A stretch of DNA of 64,000 nt from the NCBI GenBank assembly GCA_002389905.1, contig DGRE01000019.1, positions 81,692 to 145,691 on the forward strand, read 5' to 3'. Each line of letters starts with the position of its first letter. Position 1 is the first letter of the stretch. Origin of the DNA: Hungatella sp. UBA4396. Lineage in GTDB: Bacteria; Bacillota; Clostridia; Lachnospirales; Lachnospiraceae. Positions 33,588 through 42,353 of the stretch are shown here, piece after piece. Position numbers and translations under genes: made by a program. The notes below the pieces were generated by a model, which saw only the letters and a list, made by a program, of their open reading frames with translations, did no database searches and was not told the DNA's origin.

Positions 33588-34124
33588 ATGAGCATACATG
33601 AAGATGAAAATTTGTTATTGATGTCCATATACGGAAAGTATCAGGGCTTACTCAGGCGGATAGCCAAAGCACTTAATGTACCAGATATAGAGCTGGATGA
33701 CGTGGTACAGGAAACCTTTATTTCCTATTTCCAAAATTATTCATTAACATGGACAGACGCACGAAAGAAGAGCATGCTGATTAAAATTTTAAAGAGCAAA
33801 GCCATTGACTGCCTTCGCAGAAACGGCCACTACGAAAAGGTGAGCTTGGATGAAGAAGATGCGGTCAGCGAAATGCCCGGGTTTGTGGTCACCGATCCTT
33901 TGGATGTCATTCTTGGAGAAGAAGCACTTTTAAGGATAGCCAGCGGGATATTCAGTATGCGGGAAGAATGGAGGGAACTGGCAATTCTCTATTTTCTTGA
34001 ACAGCGGACAATTCCTGAAATTTGTGAAAAATTAAAAATTCCGGGAACAGTGTGCCGTTCCCGGATATACCGGACCAGAGTCTGTCTAAAAAAGATTCTC
34101 GGTCCCAGCTTCGATATCAGATAA
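33588..34124 (+). CDS. sigma-70/ECF-like RNA polymerase sigma factor
   Basis: A 178-residue protein with a sigma region 2-like part (about 15-85, with LDDVVQETFISYFQNY and KSKAIDCLRRNGHYEKV) and a region 4-like helix-turn-helix (about 125-170, with RTIPEICEKLKIPGTVCRSRIYRTR). No anti-sigma gene is adjacent; it follows the HIT gene and converges with murG one base apart. It may be an orphan ECF factor or a sigma-like regulator. Confidence 0.8.
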   Translation: MSIHEDENLLLMSIYGKYQGLLRRIAKALNVPDIELDDVVQETFISYFQNYSLTWTDARKKSMLIKILKSKAIDCLRRNGHYEKVSLDEEDAVSEMPGFVVTDPLDVILGEEALLRIASGIFSMREEWRELAILYFLEQRTIPEICEKLKIPGTVCRSRIYRTRVCLKKILGPSFDIR

Positions 34125-34125
34125 G

Positions 34126-35193
34126 TCAATGACCGGCCAGAGCTTCAATTTTGTCAATGATGGAGTCGACAGCGTTATTCAGCTGGCTCTTCTCCATCTT
34201 TGCCAGGAAGTCCTGCCGGTTTTTCATGGTTTGAGTGACAGCCTGCAGCAGAGAGTCGCCGGATAGTTTTTCCTCCTCCAGAACGAAACTGAAGCCCTGT
34301 CTGGCAAAGGATCTGGCATTTAAGATCTGATCTCCCCGGCTGGCCGAAGCGGAGAGCGGTATCAGAATATTAGGCTTTTTAAGAGCCAGGATTTCGCAGA
34401 TCGCATTGGCACCTGCTCTGGAAATCATAAGGTCTGCAGCGGCAAAAAGGTCTTTTAAGGGAGCGTCAACATATTCAAACTGTACATATCCCGGAGTATT
34501 GGCAAGACTTTTGTCCAGATTGCCCTTTCCGCAGATATGTATTACCTGATAATTTTTTAAGAGCTTGGGAAGAATGCCCCGTACTGTATTGTTGACGGTA
34601 ACAGAACCTAAGCTGCCTCCGATAACCAGGATGACAGGTCTGTTAGGAGAGAGACCGGCATGAGAAAGTCCTTTCATCCGATCGCCCTGCAAAAGCTCTT
34701 TCCGTATGGGAGAGCCTGTCAGGACCGCCTTATCTTTTGGAAGGTAGGCCAGAGTCTCGGGAAAGTTGCAGCAAACCTTTGCAGCAGCCGGAATACACAT
34801 CTTATTGGCAAGGCCCGGAGTCATATCCGACTCATGGATGATGACAGGAACCTTACAGTGCTTTGCAGCCAGTACCACAGGTACGGTTACAAAGCCGCCC
34901 TTTGAAAATACCACATCCGGTTTGCATTGCCTGATCAGCTTTAAGGCTTCTCCATATCCTTTCAGCACCCGGAAGGGGTCGGAGAAATTCTTTAAATCAA
35001 AGTACCGGCGGAATTTACCGGAGGAGATCCCGTAATAGGGAATGCCGGCGCCTTCAATAAGGGTCCGTTCGATTCCCTGATAAGATCCTATATAGCGTAT
35101 ATCGTAATTTCTTTCTTTTAAGGACGGAATTAAAGCCAGGTTCGGAGTGACATGGCCGGCAGTGCCTCCGCCGGTTAAAATGATTTTTTTCAT
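34126..35193 (-). CDS. murG: UDP-GlcNAc:MurNAc-pentapeptide-PP-undecaprenol GlcNAc transferase
   Basis: A 355-residue GT28 enzyme at the inner membrane face that makes lipid II from lipid I. GGGTAGHVTPNLAL (about 8-21), HESDMTPGLANK, VIGGSLGS and the UDP-GlcNAc site ISRAGANAICE are intact. GGAGG precedes the ATG. It stands alone rather than in a dcw cluster, as does murC here. Confidence 0.96.
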   Translation of the reverse strand: MKKIILTGGGTAGHVTPNLALIPSLKERNYDIRYIGSYQGIERTLIEGAGIPYYGISSGKFRRYFDLKNFSDPFRVLKGYGEALKLIRQCKPDVVFSKGGFVTVPVVLAAKHCKVPVIIHESDMTPGLANKMCIPAAAKVCCNFPETLAYLPKDKAVLTGSPIRKELLQGDRMKGLSHAGLSPNRPVILVIGGSLGSVTVNNTVRGILPKLLKNYQVIHICGKGNLDKSLANTPGYVQFEYVDAPLKDLFAAADLMISRAGANAICEILALKKPNILIPLSASASRGDQILNARSFARQGFSFVLEEEKLSGDSLLQAVTQTMKNRQDFLAKMEKSQLNNAVDSIIDKIEALAGH

Positions 35194-35220
35194 AAAGCTT
35201 GCCTCCAGAATTCGATCTGC

Positions 35221-35244
35221 TGCAGAAACAAAAATGTTTCTGCA
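35221..35244. repeat. perfect inverted repeat in the murG leader
   Basis: TGCAGAAACA (35221-35230) and TGTTTCTGCA (35235-35244) flank an AAAA loop. It lies in the murG 5' leader on the minus strand, between the predicted promoter and the ribosome site. It could be an operator or a leader hairpin. Confidence 0.6.
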
Positions 35245-35254
35245 ATAATTTTAT

Positions 35255-35283
35255 ATACTACTATAGTAAACGTTAGCTGTAAA
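35255..35283 (-). promoter_or_regulatory. putative murG promoter
   Basis: On the minus strand: TTTACA, 17 nt, TAGTAT. A TTGACT further upstream with TATAGT at 19 nt spacing is an alternative. Confidence 0.45.
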
Positions 35284-35347
35284 AAGTCAACCCCGAAGCA
35301 GCCGGGAATTTGAGGATAACTTGTATATAAGAGGTGGAAACGGGAAG

Positions 35348-35671
35348 ATGGATAGAAAGAACAAGGAAAAAGGTTCCATTTTAAAATGGATCATATACCG
35401 TAAAAAGTCTCAGGAAAAGCTGGAGGCTCATTTGGTTGATTATATGCAGGAAAACCTGGAATTAACACCCGGGCAGACCTCCCCTCCCGCCGGGGAGTTT
35501 CAAAAAATCATGGAAGAGCTTGGCAAAAGGGGATCAGAAACTATCATGAGGAGGCAGATCAGGTTTTTTCATCAAAGCTTCCGGACGGTCCGCTTTTTTC
35601 AAAAGCCTATTACTCTCCTCATGGTAATTATAATTATGGCAGCGGTCTATGCTGTTGGGGCTTATTTCTAA
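35348..35671 (+). CDS. small membrane protein of unknown function
   Basis: A 107-residue protein that I do not recognise. It has a very basic, charged cytoplasmic N-terminal part and a single C-terminal hydrophobic helix (ITLLMVIIIMAAVYAVGAYF, 20 residues), so it looks like a tail-anchored protein. ATG 35348 follows AGAGGTGG at a long spacing. It is convergent with the ArsC-like gene. Confidence 0.6.
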   Translation: MDRKNKEKGSILKWIIYRKKSQEKLEAHLVDYMQENLELTPGQTSPPAGEFQKIMEELGKRGSETIMRRQIRFFHQSFRTVRFFQKPITLLMVIIIMAAVYAVGAYF

Positions 35672-35682
35672 TGGAAAGCTGT

Positions 35683-36042
35683 TTATTTCACTAAGTATTT
35701 CTCCCATTCCTCTTCCTTAAAGCCGGTCAGGACAAAATCCTCTCCAATGATCAAGGGACGTTTCACCAGCATCCCTTCTGTTGCCAGAAGACCGATCTGT
35801 TCTTTTTCGCTCATGTCTGGAAGCAGGTCCTTTAAATGTTTTTCCTTATATAGGATGCCGCTGGTGTTGAAGAAACGCTTTATGGGAAGGCCGCTTTTTG
35901 CAATCCACTCCGTAAGCTCATCAGCATTGGGATTTTCTTCTTTTATATTTCTGGAATCGTAATCCACCCCATGGGCATCCAACCATTTTTTTGCGTTTTT
36001 ACAGGTACTGCAGGGTGGGTATTGTAAAAATAAAACTTTCAT
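35683..36042 (-). CDS. ArsC/Spx-family thioredoxin-fold protein
   Basis: A 119-residue protein with a CxxC site CSTC near residue 11 and a KRPLIIG segment near the C-terminus, matching the YusI/Spx/ArsC family. Members are glutaredoxin-like reductases or RNA-polymerase-binding stress regulators. The sequence alone does not decide; the Spx RNAP-contact region is not obvious, so a reductase-like YusI role is more likely. Confidence 0.8.
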   Translation of the reverse strand: MKVLFLQYPPCSTCKNAKKWLDAHGVDYDSRNIKEENPNADELTEWIAKSGLPIKRFFNTSGILYKEKHLKDLLPDMSEKEQIGLLATEGMLVKRPLIIGEDFVLTGFKEEEWEKYLVK

Positions 36043-36160
36043 AATTGCAGATCTCCTTTCGGTTTCTCTTTTGCTTCCCCGTTATTATATCCTGAAACCG
36101 GCTGAATGAAAAGGCTGCTGCTGGAATAAACTATAACAATTCAGTGATTTCAGGTGAAGT

Positions 36161-36688
36161 ATGAGATTTTTATTGTTTTTATCGGAAGCAGCAGTGCCCC
36201 TCATCATTTTTTACATTGTAGGCTTTGGCATATTGTCCAAACGGCCTGTTTTTGATGACTTTATAAACGGAGCCAAGGGAGGGATGAAAACCGTAGCCGG
36301 GATCATGCCCACACTGATCGGACTTATGACAGCCGTAGGAGTTCTCCGGGCTTCCGGTTTTCTGGATTTTCTGGCAGAGCTGCTGACAAAGCCGGCCGCC
36401 CTTTTGTTCCTCCCGGCCCCAGCTGTCCCGGTGATTTTAGTCCGTCTGGTATCAAACTCTGCGGCAATGGGCCTGGTTCTTGATATTTTTAAGAAATACG
36501 GAACTGACTCCTATGTGGGAATGCTGGTTTCAGTGGTGATGAGCTGCACGGAAACGGTATTTTATTGCTTGAGCATTTATTTTGGAACTGTAAAAATAAA
36601 GAAAACCCGTTACACTCTGGCCGGTGCCCTGATCGCAACTGCCGCAGGAGTGGCAGTCAGCGTCCTTTTAAGCCGTTATTTGGTATAA
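36161..36688 (+). CDS. spmB: spore maturation protein B
   Basis: A 175-residue membrane protein of the nucleoside-recognition/gate family. GAKGGMKTVAGIMPTLIGLM (20 residues), LVSNSAAMG and SCTETVFYCLSIYFG are SpmB signatures. It affects spore core dehydration with SpmA; no spmA gene is adjacent here, unlike Bacillus where spmA and spmB are paired. Confidence 0.9.
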   Translation: MRFLLFLSEAAVPLIIFYIVGFGILSKRPVFDDFINGAKGGMKTVAGIMPTLIGLMTAVGVLRASGFLDFLAELLTKPAALLFLPAPAVPVILVRLVSNSAAMGLVLDIFKKYGTDSYVGMLVSVVMSCTETVFYCLSIYFGTVKIKKTRYTLAGALIATAAGVAVSVLLSRYLV

Positions 36689-36737
36689 AAGGGATTTTTT
36701 AATGGTGATTTTAAGAATTTTATAAGAATTCAGGTGG

Positions 36738-36766
36738 TTGTCTTGGAATACATAATCATGTATAAT
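36738..36766 (+). promoter_or_regulatory. promoter of the marR-like gene
   Basis: TTGTCT (36738-36743), 17 nt, TATAAT (36761-36766). Confidence 0.65.
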
Positions 36767-36810
36767 TACGGGGAAGCTTTTATTGTCATAAAGGTATGAA
36801 GGGGATAGAC

Positions 36811-37251
36811 GTGGATACTTACGGAACTCTTAACGAAGTATTGGTAAGACTGTTTCGGGATATTATGGATATAGAACAGCGTGCTGTCATTAGACCGGAA
36901 TTTAATAATGTCACGAACAATGATATGCATGTAATAGAGGCCATTGGAATCAATGAGCCAAAGAATATGTCGGCCATAGCAAAGGAATTATCTGTTACGG
37001 TGGGCACACTGACCATTGCCATGAACAGTCTTGTGAAAAAAGGGTATGTGATCCGCCAGCGGGGCAAGGAAGACCGCCGCGTTGTTTATATCTCTCTTTC
37101 GGAAAAAGGAAAAGAAGTCTATGAGCACCATGCAAGATTTCATCAGGAGATGATTGAAGGTGCCATTTCAGGCTTAAATGAAAATGAGATAGAAGTTTTG
37201 ACAAAAGCGCTGACCAAACTGAACCAATGGTTTCGGGGCTTGAACAAATAA
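36811..37251 (+). CDS. MarR family transcriptional regulator
   Basis: A 146-residue winged-helix protein. The recognition part is MSAIAKELSVTVGTLTIAMN (20 residues) and the wing is KGYVIRQRGKEDRRVVYISL (20 residues). The pattern resembles FabT-type fatty-acid regulators, but no fab genes are adjacent. GTG 36811 is preferred over ATG 36796 because AAGGGG lies six bases before it. The gene is followed by an unrelated lipoprotein gene. Confidence 0.85.
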   Translation: MDTYGTLNEVLVRLFRDIMDIEQRAVIRPEFNNVTNNDMHVIEAIGINEPKNMSAIAKELSVTVGTLTIAMNSLVKKGYVIRQRGKEDRRVVYISLSEKGKEVYEHHARFHQEMIEGAISGLNENEIEVLTKALTKLNQWFRGLNK

Positions 37252-37340
37252 ACGGCAGAGCAGTTTATACGTTCATGAACCAGAAGCAGACCCATTGTGA
37301 AAGTCCGCTTTACTAGAATTTAAGGAGGCAATACCCGATT

Positions 37341-37877
37341 ATGAGAAAATTTTTCTTCTTTTTATTGAGCATTATGCTGCTGTCTTCCCTGACAGCCTGT
37401 ACCCCCACCCAGCCAAAGATGGAGACCAAGGCACCGGACCCTCAGATGATGGGCCCTACCGGAGGAGCCTCTGATAAGGTTCCTGATCCCAATGTGGAGC
37501 CTATGGAAATCATTTCCGTATACAGTCAGAATGATGACGCAACCGGTTTGAATCAGGCCATGGATGCGGTGGATGAACTGACTGCAGAAGCCCTTGTGGA
37601 CAAGCTGATTGAATACGGCGTTCTGGAAGAGGGAACAGAGGTTTTAAAATTTGATGAAGCAGATGGGACAGGCACTCTGGATATTTCCAAAGTTCCGACC
37701 AGCGGTTCAGCAGGAGAGCTGCTTATGCTGACGGCAGTGGGCAATACTTTTACCGAGAATTTTGAGTTGCGCCAGTTAAAGCTTTTGGTGAATGGAAAGA
37801 ATTATTCCAGCGGTCATATCGAGCAGGGAGATGACGATTATTTGCAATATGTGAAGAATTACAAGGAAATTAAATAA
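37341..37877 (+). CDS. GerMN domain lipoprotein
   Basis: A 178-residue lipoprotein. The signal peptide ends in lipobox LTAC (cleavage before C20), a Pro-rich linker follows, and a GerMN-like domain covers about residues 75-165 (DKLIEYGVLEEGTEVLKF, 18 residues; SGSAGELLMLTAVGNTF). GerMN domains occur in sporulation/germination lipoproteins such as GerM. It would be anchored on the outer face of the membrane. It ends at a strong terminator. Confidence 0.85.
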   Translation: MRKFFFFLLSIMLLSSLTACTPTQPKMETKAPDPQMMGPTGGASDKVPDPNVEPMEIISVYSQNDDATGLNQAMDAVDELTAEALVDKLIEYGVLEEGTEVLKFDEADGTGTLDISKVPTSGSAGELLMLTAVGNTFTENFELRQLKLLVNGKNYSSGHIEQGDDDYLQYVKNYKEIK

Positions 37878-37880
37878 AGT

Positions 37881-37935
37881 AAAAAATGCGCCTTGGGAAC
37901 CAGTTGGCTACATAGCTCCCCAAGGTGCATTTTTT
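37881..37935. terminator. bidirectional terminator
   Basis: AAAAAATGCGCCTTGGGA (from 37881) and TCCCCAAGGTGCATTTTTT (to 37935) form a long stem between convergent genes. Confidence 0.88.
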
Positions 37936-37951
37936 ATGTTGGATTTTTCTT

Positions 37952-39772
37952 TTATTTACTGCGAAGCTGCCCGTTCAGCCAGCTTCGGAATAAAGGCTGT
38001 ATGACGGAAAATGGTGCGGGTCCTGTGTCCAGAAGAAAGGTGTGGAATTCCTTCAAATCAAAGTTTTCCTTTAAAATCCGCTGGGCGGCTCCCTTCATTT
38101 CCATGATTTCCAGATACCCTACATAATATTCCATGTAATTGCCCGGATTTTCCACCAGGCTGCTGTAGATGGAGTCCACAATATCGGTGTTTTCCACATT
38201 GTAAAAGGTACCCAGATATTTTCCCACCTGATCCTGATCCCATCCCTCATAGTTGATGCAGATATCCAGATAAGCATAGATGCCCAGGGTAACTGCCGTG
38301 TTGTGGGCCAGAAGCTTTCCAAGCTGGGGGTCCAGCCCGTTATCCAGAGTGTAGGAATAAAATTCCACATAGGTGGCCCATCCCTCTGAGTAGCTGGGGA
38401 AGGAGAGGATGGTTCTCAAATCACTTGGATTTTTGCTCAGGAAGTAAACGTTCTGATACAGGTGCCCCGGATAGCCTTCATGGGCGAGAGTGGGAAAAAG
38501 GTCCTCATTTTGAAAGCGGGGGTTATTGTTAATATAGATCGTGTTTTCTTCATAGCGGTCAATGGGCGGAACCAGATAAAAGGCCGGGCTTAAGGAAGCT
38601 TCCAAAGCCGCCGGAACCTTTTTGACTGTATAAGTGCATTCTGGTGGCTCCGGGAAATCCTCGGTGATCTGAACCTTTAAGGACTCTAAGATTTCCTCCG
38701 GTGACTGATAATCAAATGAGTAGCTTTCAAGGGAGTCAAGAACCTCAGGATGCTCCTTTGTGATTTCACTTAAAGCCTGTATATCGGCCCCCATCTGCTT
38801 TTCAATGGCCTTAGTCAGCTGCGCAATGGAATCGTAAGAGGTTCCGGTGCTGGAATTTACCAGGTATTCGAAATAGCGTTTCCCCTCCGGATACCAGAAT
38901 AAGCCCTTATCATTGGTACCGGTTCCCATGAGGGCGGTAATTCCATTGATCAGATTTTTGTAGGCAGGGATAAAGTGTTCCTCTAAAACCTTTAAATTCT
39001 GTTCTTTATAAGCGGCCTTCTCCTCCTCGGTCAAGTCTGTAAGAGCATCGATCCGGCTGTTAAAGGTTTCCGCCAGAAAGCTGTGGTCCGGCTGGATTAA
39101 ATAGGCTTCGCAGGATTTTAACACGTTGTCGGCAGCGGAATCGGACATAAAAAGCCCGGCTTCGGATTTCTTTTTTTCAAATTCCAGAATCTGTCCATAA
39201 TAATTATCAATGGTGGAAAGAAGAGAAAGATAATGGTCCACATCAGTCTTGGTGTAAAAGCTGTACTCTGCAAACAGAACGGGAAGCTGTGCCTGAATTC
39301 CAATGGTACTGGTGAGAGGCTTTGCATAGAGCTCCATCCCTTCGGAGGTCAGCTCTGTTTCTATGTAGGAATCAAGGACCTTATAGGTCAGCCTTTGTTC
39401 ATCAGTTAAACGGCGCTGGTCAAATTCCCTCAGCTTCTTTTTTAACTGCTTCAATTCCTCCGCATTCTCCTTCATCTTATCCAGGGAAAAATCGCCGAGA
39501 GTCAGGGGAACGGTATCAAATCCCCTTGCGGCAGGATCTGCGATGCTGAAATGAAAACTGATTCCGGAGTTTTCTATTTCCTCCCGGAACAAATCATCTG
39601 TAAACTGATCGAACTGATCTTGCATGGCCGTATCACCGGCCCGGTATTGTTCATATCTCCCAGTATCAGGGGGAGCCGGTTTCTGGGGCAGAGCCTTACA
39701 GGAGACGAGCAGGAAACCCGCCAGAATCATGGTAAGAAGGTGGGGGAATTTCCTTGGGATACAGTTTTTCAT
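37952..39772 (-). CDS. DUF885 family lipoprotein (putative zinc metallopeptidase)
   Basis: A 606-residue protein. A basic start and hydrophobic signal end in a lipobox LVSC. The DUF885 body contains HEGYPGH (near residue 427), a modified zinc-binding HExxH-like site, with a downstream Glu-rich helix (SYSEGWATYVEFY). Proteins of this family are predicted extracytoplasmic peptidases; the substrate is unknown. ATG 39772 is fixed by GGAGGA and the signal peptide; the frame extends 16 codons upstream. Confidence 0.88.
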   Translation of the reverse strand: MKNCIPRKFPHLLTMILAGFLLVSCKALPQKPAPPDTGRYEQYRAGDTAMQDQFDQFTDDLFREEIENSGISFHFSIADPAARGFDTVPLTLGDFSLDKMKENAEELKQLKKKLREFDQRRLTDEQRLTYKVLDSYIETELTSEGMELYAKPLTSTIGIQAQLPVLFAEYSFYTKTDVDHYLSLLSTIDNYYGQILEFEKKKSEAGLFMSDSAADNVLKSCEAYLIQPDHSFLAETFNSRIDALTDLTEEEKAAYKEQNLKVLEEHFIPAYKNLINGITALMGTGTNDKGLFWYPEGKRYFEYLVNSSTGTSYDSIAQLTKAIEKQMGADIQALSEITKEHPEVLDSLESYSFDYQSPEEILESLKVQITEDFPEPPECTYTVKKVPAALEASLSPAFYLVPPIDRYEENTIYINNNPRFQNEDLFPTLAHEGYPGHLYQNVYFLSKNPSDLRTILSFPSYSEGWATYVEFYSYTLDNGLDPQLGKLLAHNTAVTLGIYAYLDICINYEGWDQDQVGKYLGTFYNVENTDIVDSIYSSLVENPGNYMEYYVGYLEIMEMKGAAQRILKENFDLKEFHTFLLDTGPAPFSVIQPLFRSWLNGQLRSK

Positions 39773-39892
39773 ATACGATTCCTCCGTAATTTGTGTCAGG
39801 CTGAAGAGATTCTCCTTCAACCTTCACTATTATTATATATATGATCCTTTAAAAAAAGTCATGACAAATAAGCGTATATGAAGGCTACCCGC

Positions 39893-39921
39893 TTGACAAA
39901 CCAGGACATAGCCATTAAACT
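39893..39921 (+). promoter_or_regulatory. metG promoter
   Basis: TTGACA (39893-39898), 17 nt, TAAACT (39916-39921). Confidence 0.75.
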
Positions 39922-39949
39922 AAGGATACTAATAAACTATATCTGTAAG

Positions 39950-40263
39950 AATGCTGAGAAAAGAAGAGTAAGAAATCCACCTCATGAACAGAGACTTCCG
40001 GAAGCTGAAAAGGAAGCTTGAGCGCATTTCCCAACATGGCCTTGGAGCAGCGGAATTGAACTGGCAGCCATCTGCTTTTAAATTCCGACGGTTACACCCG
40101 TTATCGTGTCAGACTGTTAAAACATCTATAAAGCAGGTAAAGGCATTTATGGGTGAACGCAGCCGTTAAGGTCTGTGCTGTAAGGCACAGATGAATTAAA
40201 GTGGTAACACGGGACTGTTCCCCGTCTTTAAATTTCCGAAAGGATGTTTGAGACGGGTTTTTT
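39950..40263 (+). promoter_or_regulatory. T-box leader of metG (Met specific)
   Basis: An approximately 310-nt leader between a consensus promoter and metG. Stem I includes an apical hairpin near 39990-40020, with the likely specifier codon ATG at 40036-40038 in a CAACATGGCC context. The T-box consensus region GTGGTAACACGGG lies at 40201-40213. The terminator hairpin is CCCGTCT (40221-40227)/AGACGGG (40251-40257) followed by six T. Uncharged tRNA-Met would favour the antiterminator and raise synthetase expression. Confidence 0.88.
40220..40263 (+). terminator. T-box regulated terminator
   Basis: CCCGTCT/AGACGGG stem with a T6 run, mutually exclusive with the upstream antiterminator. Confidence 0.8.
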
Positions 40264-40306
40264 CTTTGCAGAAAGTCTATTTCATTTTATAACAGGAGGA
40301 ACATTT

Positions 40307-42289
40307 ATGTGTAAGAATATTGAAAAAAAGCCATATTATATCACCACAGCCATTGCCTATGCTTCAGGAAAGCCCCATATCGGCAACACCTATGAGGCCA
40401 TTTTAGCAGATGCCATCGCCCGCTACAAGAGGGCTGAGGGATATGATGTATTTTTCCAGACAGGAACCGACGAGCACGGCCAGAAAATTGAAGAGAAGGC
40501 GGCAGCGGCAGGAGTCACACCAAAGGAGTTTGTGGATCAGGCTGCTGATCAGATCAGGAGCATCTGGGATTTGATGAACACCTCTTATGACAAATTTATC
40601 CGGACTACAGATAAGGACCACGAAGAGCAGGTTCAGAAGATATTTAAGAAGCTGTATGACCAGGGAGACATTTATAAAGGCCACTATGAAGGTTTATACT
40701 GCACCCCATGTGAATCATTTTTCACTGAGTCTCAGTTAAAGGATGGGAAATGTCCTGACTGCGGACGTGAAGTAAAGCCTGCCAAGGAAGAGGCTTATTT
40801 CTTCCGTATGAGCAAATATGCAGACAGGCTGATTCAGCACATCAATGAAAACCCTGATTTTATCCAGCCCGTATCCAGAAAGAATGAGATGATGAACAAC
40901 TTCCTTCTTCCGGGTCTTCAGGATCTGTGCGTATCCAGAACCACCTTCCAGTGGGGTATTCCTGTCACATTTGACCCCAGACATGTGACCTATGTATGGC
41001 TGGATGCCCTGACCAACTACATCACAGGCATTGGCTACGACTGCAATGGAAACAGCACTCCCCAGTTTGAAAAGCTCTGGCCTGCTGACCTTCACTTAAT
41101 CGGAAAGGATATTATCCGGTTCCATACTATTTACTGGCCCATTTTCCTTATGGCCCTTGACGTACCCCTTCCAAAGCAGGTATTCGGCCATCCATGGCTG
41201 CTGCAGGGAGACGGAAAGATGAGCAAGTCCAAGGGAAATGTACTCTATGCCGATACTCTGGTGGATTTCTTCGGCGTGGATGCAGTCCGTTATTTTGTGC
41301 TTCATGAAATGCCCTTTGACAATGACGGAGTCATTACCTGGGAACTGATGGTGGAGCGGATGAATTCAGACCTTGCCAACATCCTTGGAAACCTGGTAAA
41401 CCGCACCATTTCCATGTCAAATAAATACTTTGGCGGAATTGTATCCAATGAAAACACAGAAGAAGCCGTTGACCAGGACTTAAAGGCAGTGGTACTGGAA
41501 GAAGTGAAAAAGGTTCAGGAGAAGATGGAAAAGCTGAGAGTTGCCGATGCCATGACATCCATCTTTAACATCTTCCGGAGAAGCAATAAATATATTGACG
41601 AAACAGCTCCGTGGGTTCTTGCCAAAGATGAAGCATCAAAGCCCCGTCTGGCAACCGTGCTGTATAACCTGACAGAAGCTATTACCGTAGGCGCTTCCCT
41701 GCTGGCCTCTTTCATGCCTGAAACTTCAGAAAAGATACTTTCCCAGCTTAACACAGAAAAAAGGGAGCTGTCCCAGATGAATGAATTCGGTCTCTATCCT
41801 TCCGGCAACCAGGTAACTGATAAACCGGAAATCCTCTTTGCCCGCATGGACATAAAGGAAGTCATAGAAAAGGTGGAAGCCATGAATGCAGATTCTGAGG
41901 CAGGATCAGGAGAAGCAGATTCTGAGGCCGGCTCTGAAGATGTAATTGATATAGAAGCAAAGGCAGAAATTGAGTATGATGATTTTGCCAAGCTCCAGTT
42001 CCAGGTAGGGGAGATCATTGCCTGCGAGGCCGTTGCCAAATCCAAAAAGCTTTTATGCTCCCAGGTAAAGATCGGAAGCCAGGTAAAGCAGATCGTCAGC
42101 GGCATCAAGGCTCACTACTCACCGGAAGAAATGGTTGGCAAAAAGGTGATGGTTGTGGTAAACTTAAAGCCTGCAAAGCTTGCAGGAGTCATGTCTGAGG
42201 GCATGCTTCTCTGTGCAGAGGATGCAAACGGAAACTTATCCCTTATGGTTCCTGAAAAGCCAATGCCTTCAGGAGCAGAAATCTGCTGA
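40307..42289 (+). CDS. metG: methionyl-tRNA synthetase
   Basis: A 660-residue class I synthetase with a C-terminal tRNA-binding (EMAP/Trbp111) domain. HIGN is at 24-27, a zinc knuckle CTPC...CPDC at about 131-150, and KMSKS at about 303-307. The anticodon-binding helices follow, then an acidic, repeat-rich linker (two DSEAGS units at about 527-545), and the C-terminal OB domain (about 550-660, FAKLQFQVGEI). AGGAGGA precedes ATG 40307. It is regulated by the T-box and heads a traX-tatD-rsmA run. Confidence 0.96.
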   Translation: MCKNIEKKPYYITTAIAYASGKPHIGNTYEAILADAIARYKRAEGYDVFFQTGTDEHGQKIEEKAAAAGVTPKEFVDQAADQIRSIWDLMNTSYDKFIRTTDKDHEEQVQKIFKKLYDQGDIYKGHYEGLYCTPCESFFTESQLKDGKCPDCGREVKPAKEEAYFFRMSKYADRLIQHINENPDFIQPVSRKNEMMNNFLLPGLQDLCVSRTTFQWGIPVTFDPRHVTYVWLDALTNYITGIGYDCNGNSTPQFEKLWPADLHLIGKDIIRFHTIYWPIFLMALDVPLPKQVFGHPWLLQGDGKMSKSKGNVLYADTLVDFFGVDAVRYFVLHEMPFDNDGVITWELMVERMNSDLANILGNLVNRTISMSNKYFGGIVSNENTEEAVDQDLKAVVLEEVKKVQEKMEKLRVADAMTSIFNIFRRSNKYIDETAPWVLAKDEASKPRLATVLYNLTEAITVGASLLASFMPETSEKILSQLNTEKRELSQMNEFGLYPSGNQVTDKPEILFARMDIKEVIEKVEAMNADSEAGSGEADSEAGSEDVIDIEAKAEIEYDDFAKLQFQVGEIIACEAVAKSKKLLCSQVKIGSQVKQIVSGIKAHYSPEEMVGKKVMVVVNLKPAKLAGVMSEGMLLCAEDANGNLSLMVPEKPMPSGAEIC

Positions 42290-42309
42290 TAAATATATAT
42301 GAGAAAGAA

Positions 42310-42334
42310 AAGGCCGGGTTTTTGATCCGGCCTT
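42310..42334 (+). terminator. hairpin between metG and the traX-like gene
   Basis: AAGGCCGG (42310-42317) pairs with CCGGCCTT (42327-42334). It is followed by an AT-rich stretch without a T run, so it may be an attenuator or RNA-stabilising hairpin instead of a full terminator. Confidence 0.4.
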
Positions 42335-42353
42335 ATTAAAAAAGGAGAATTCC

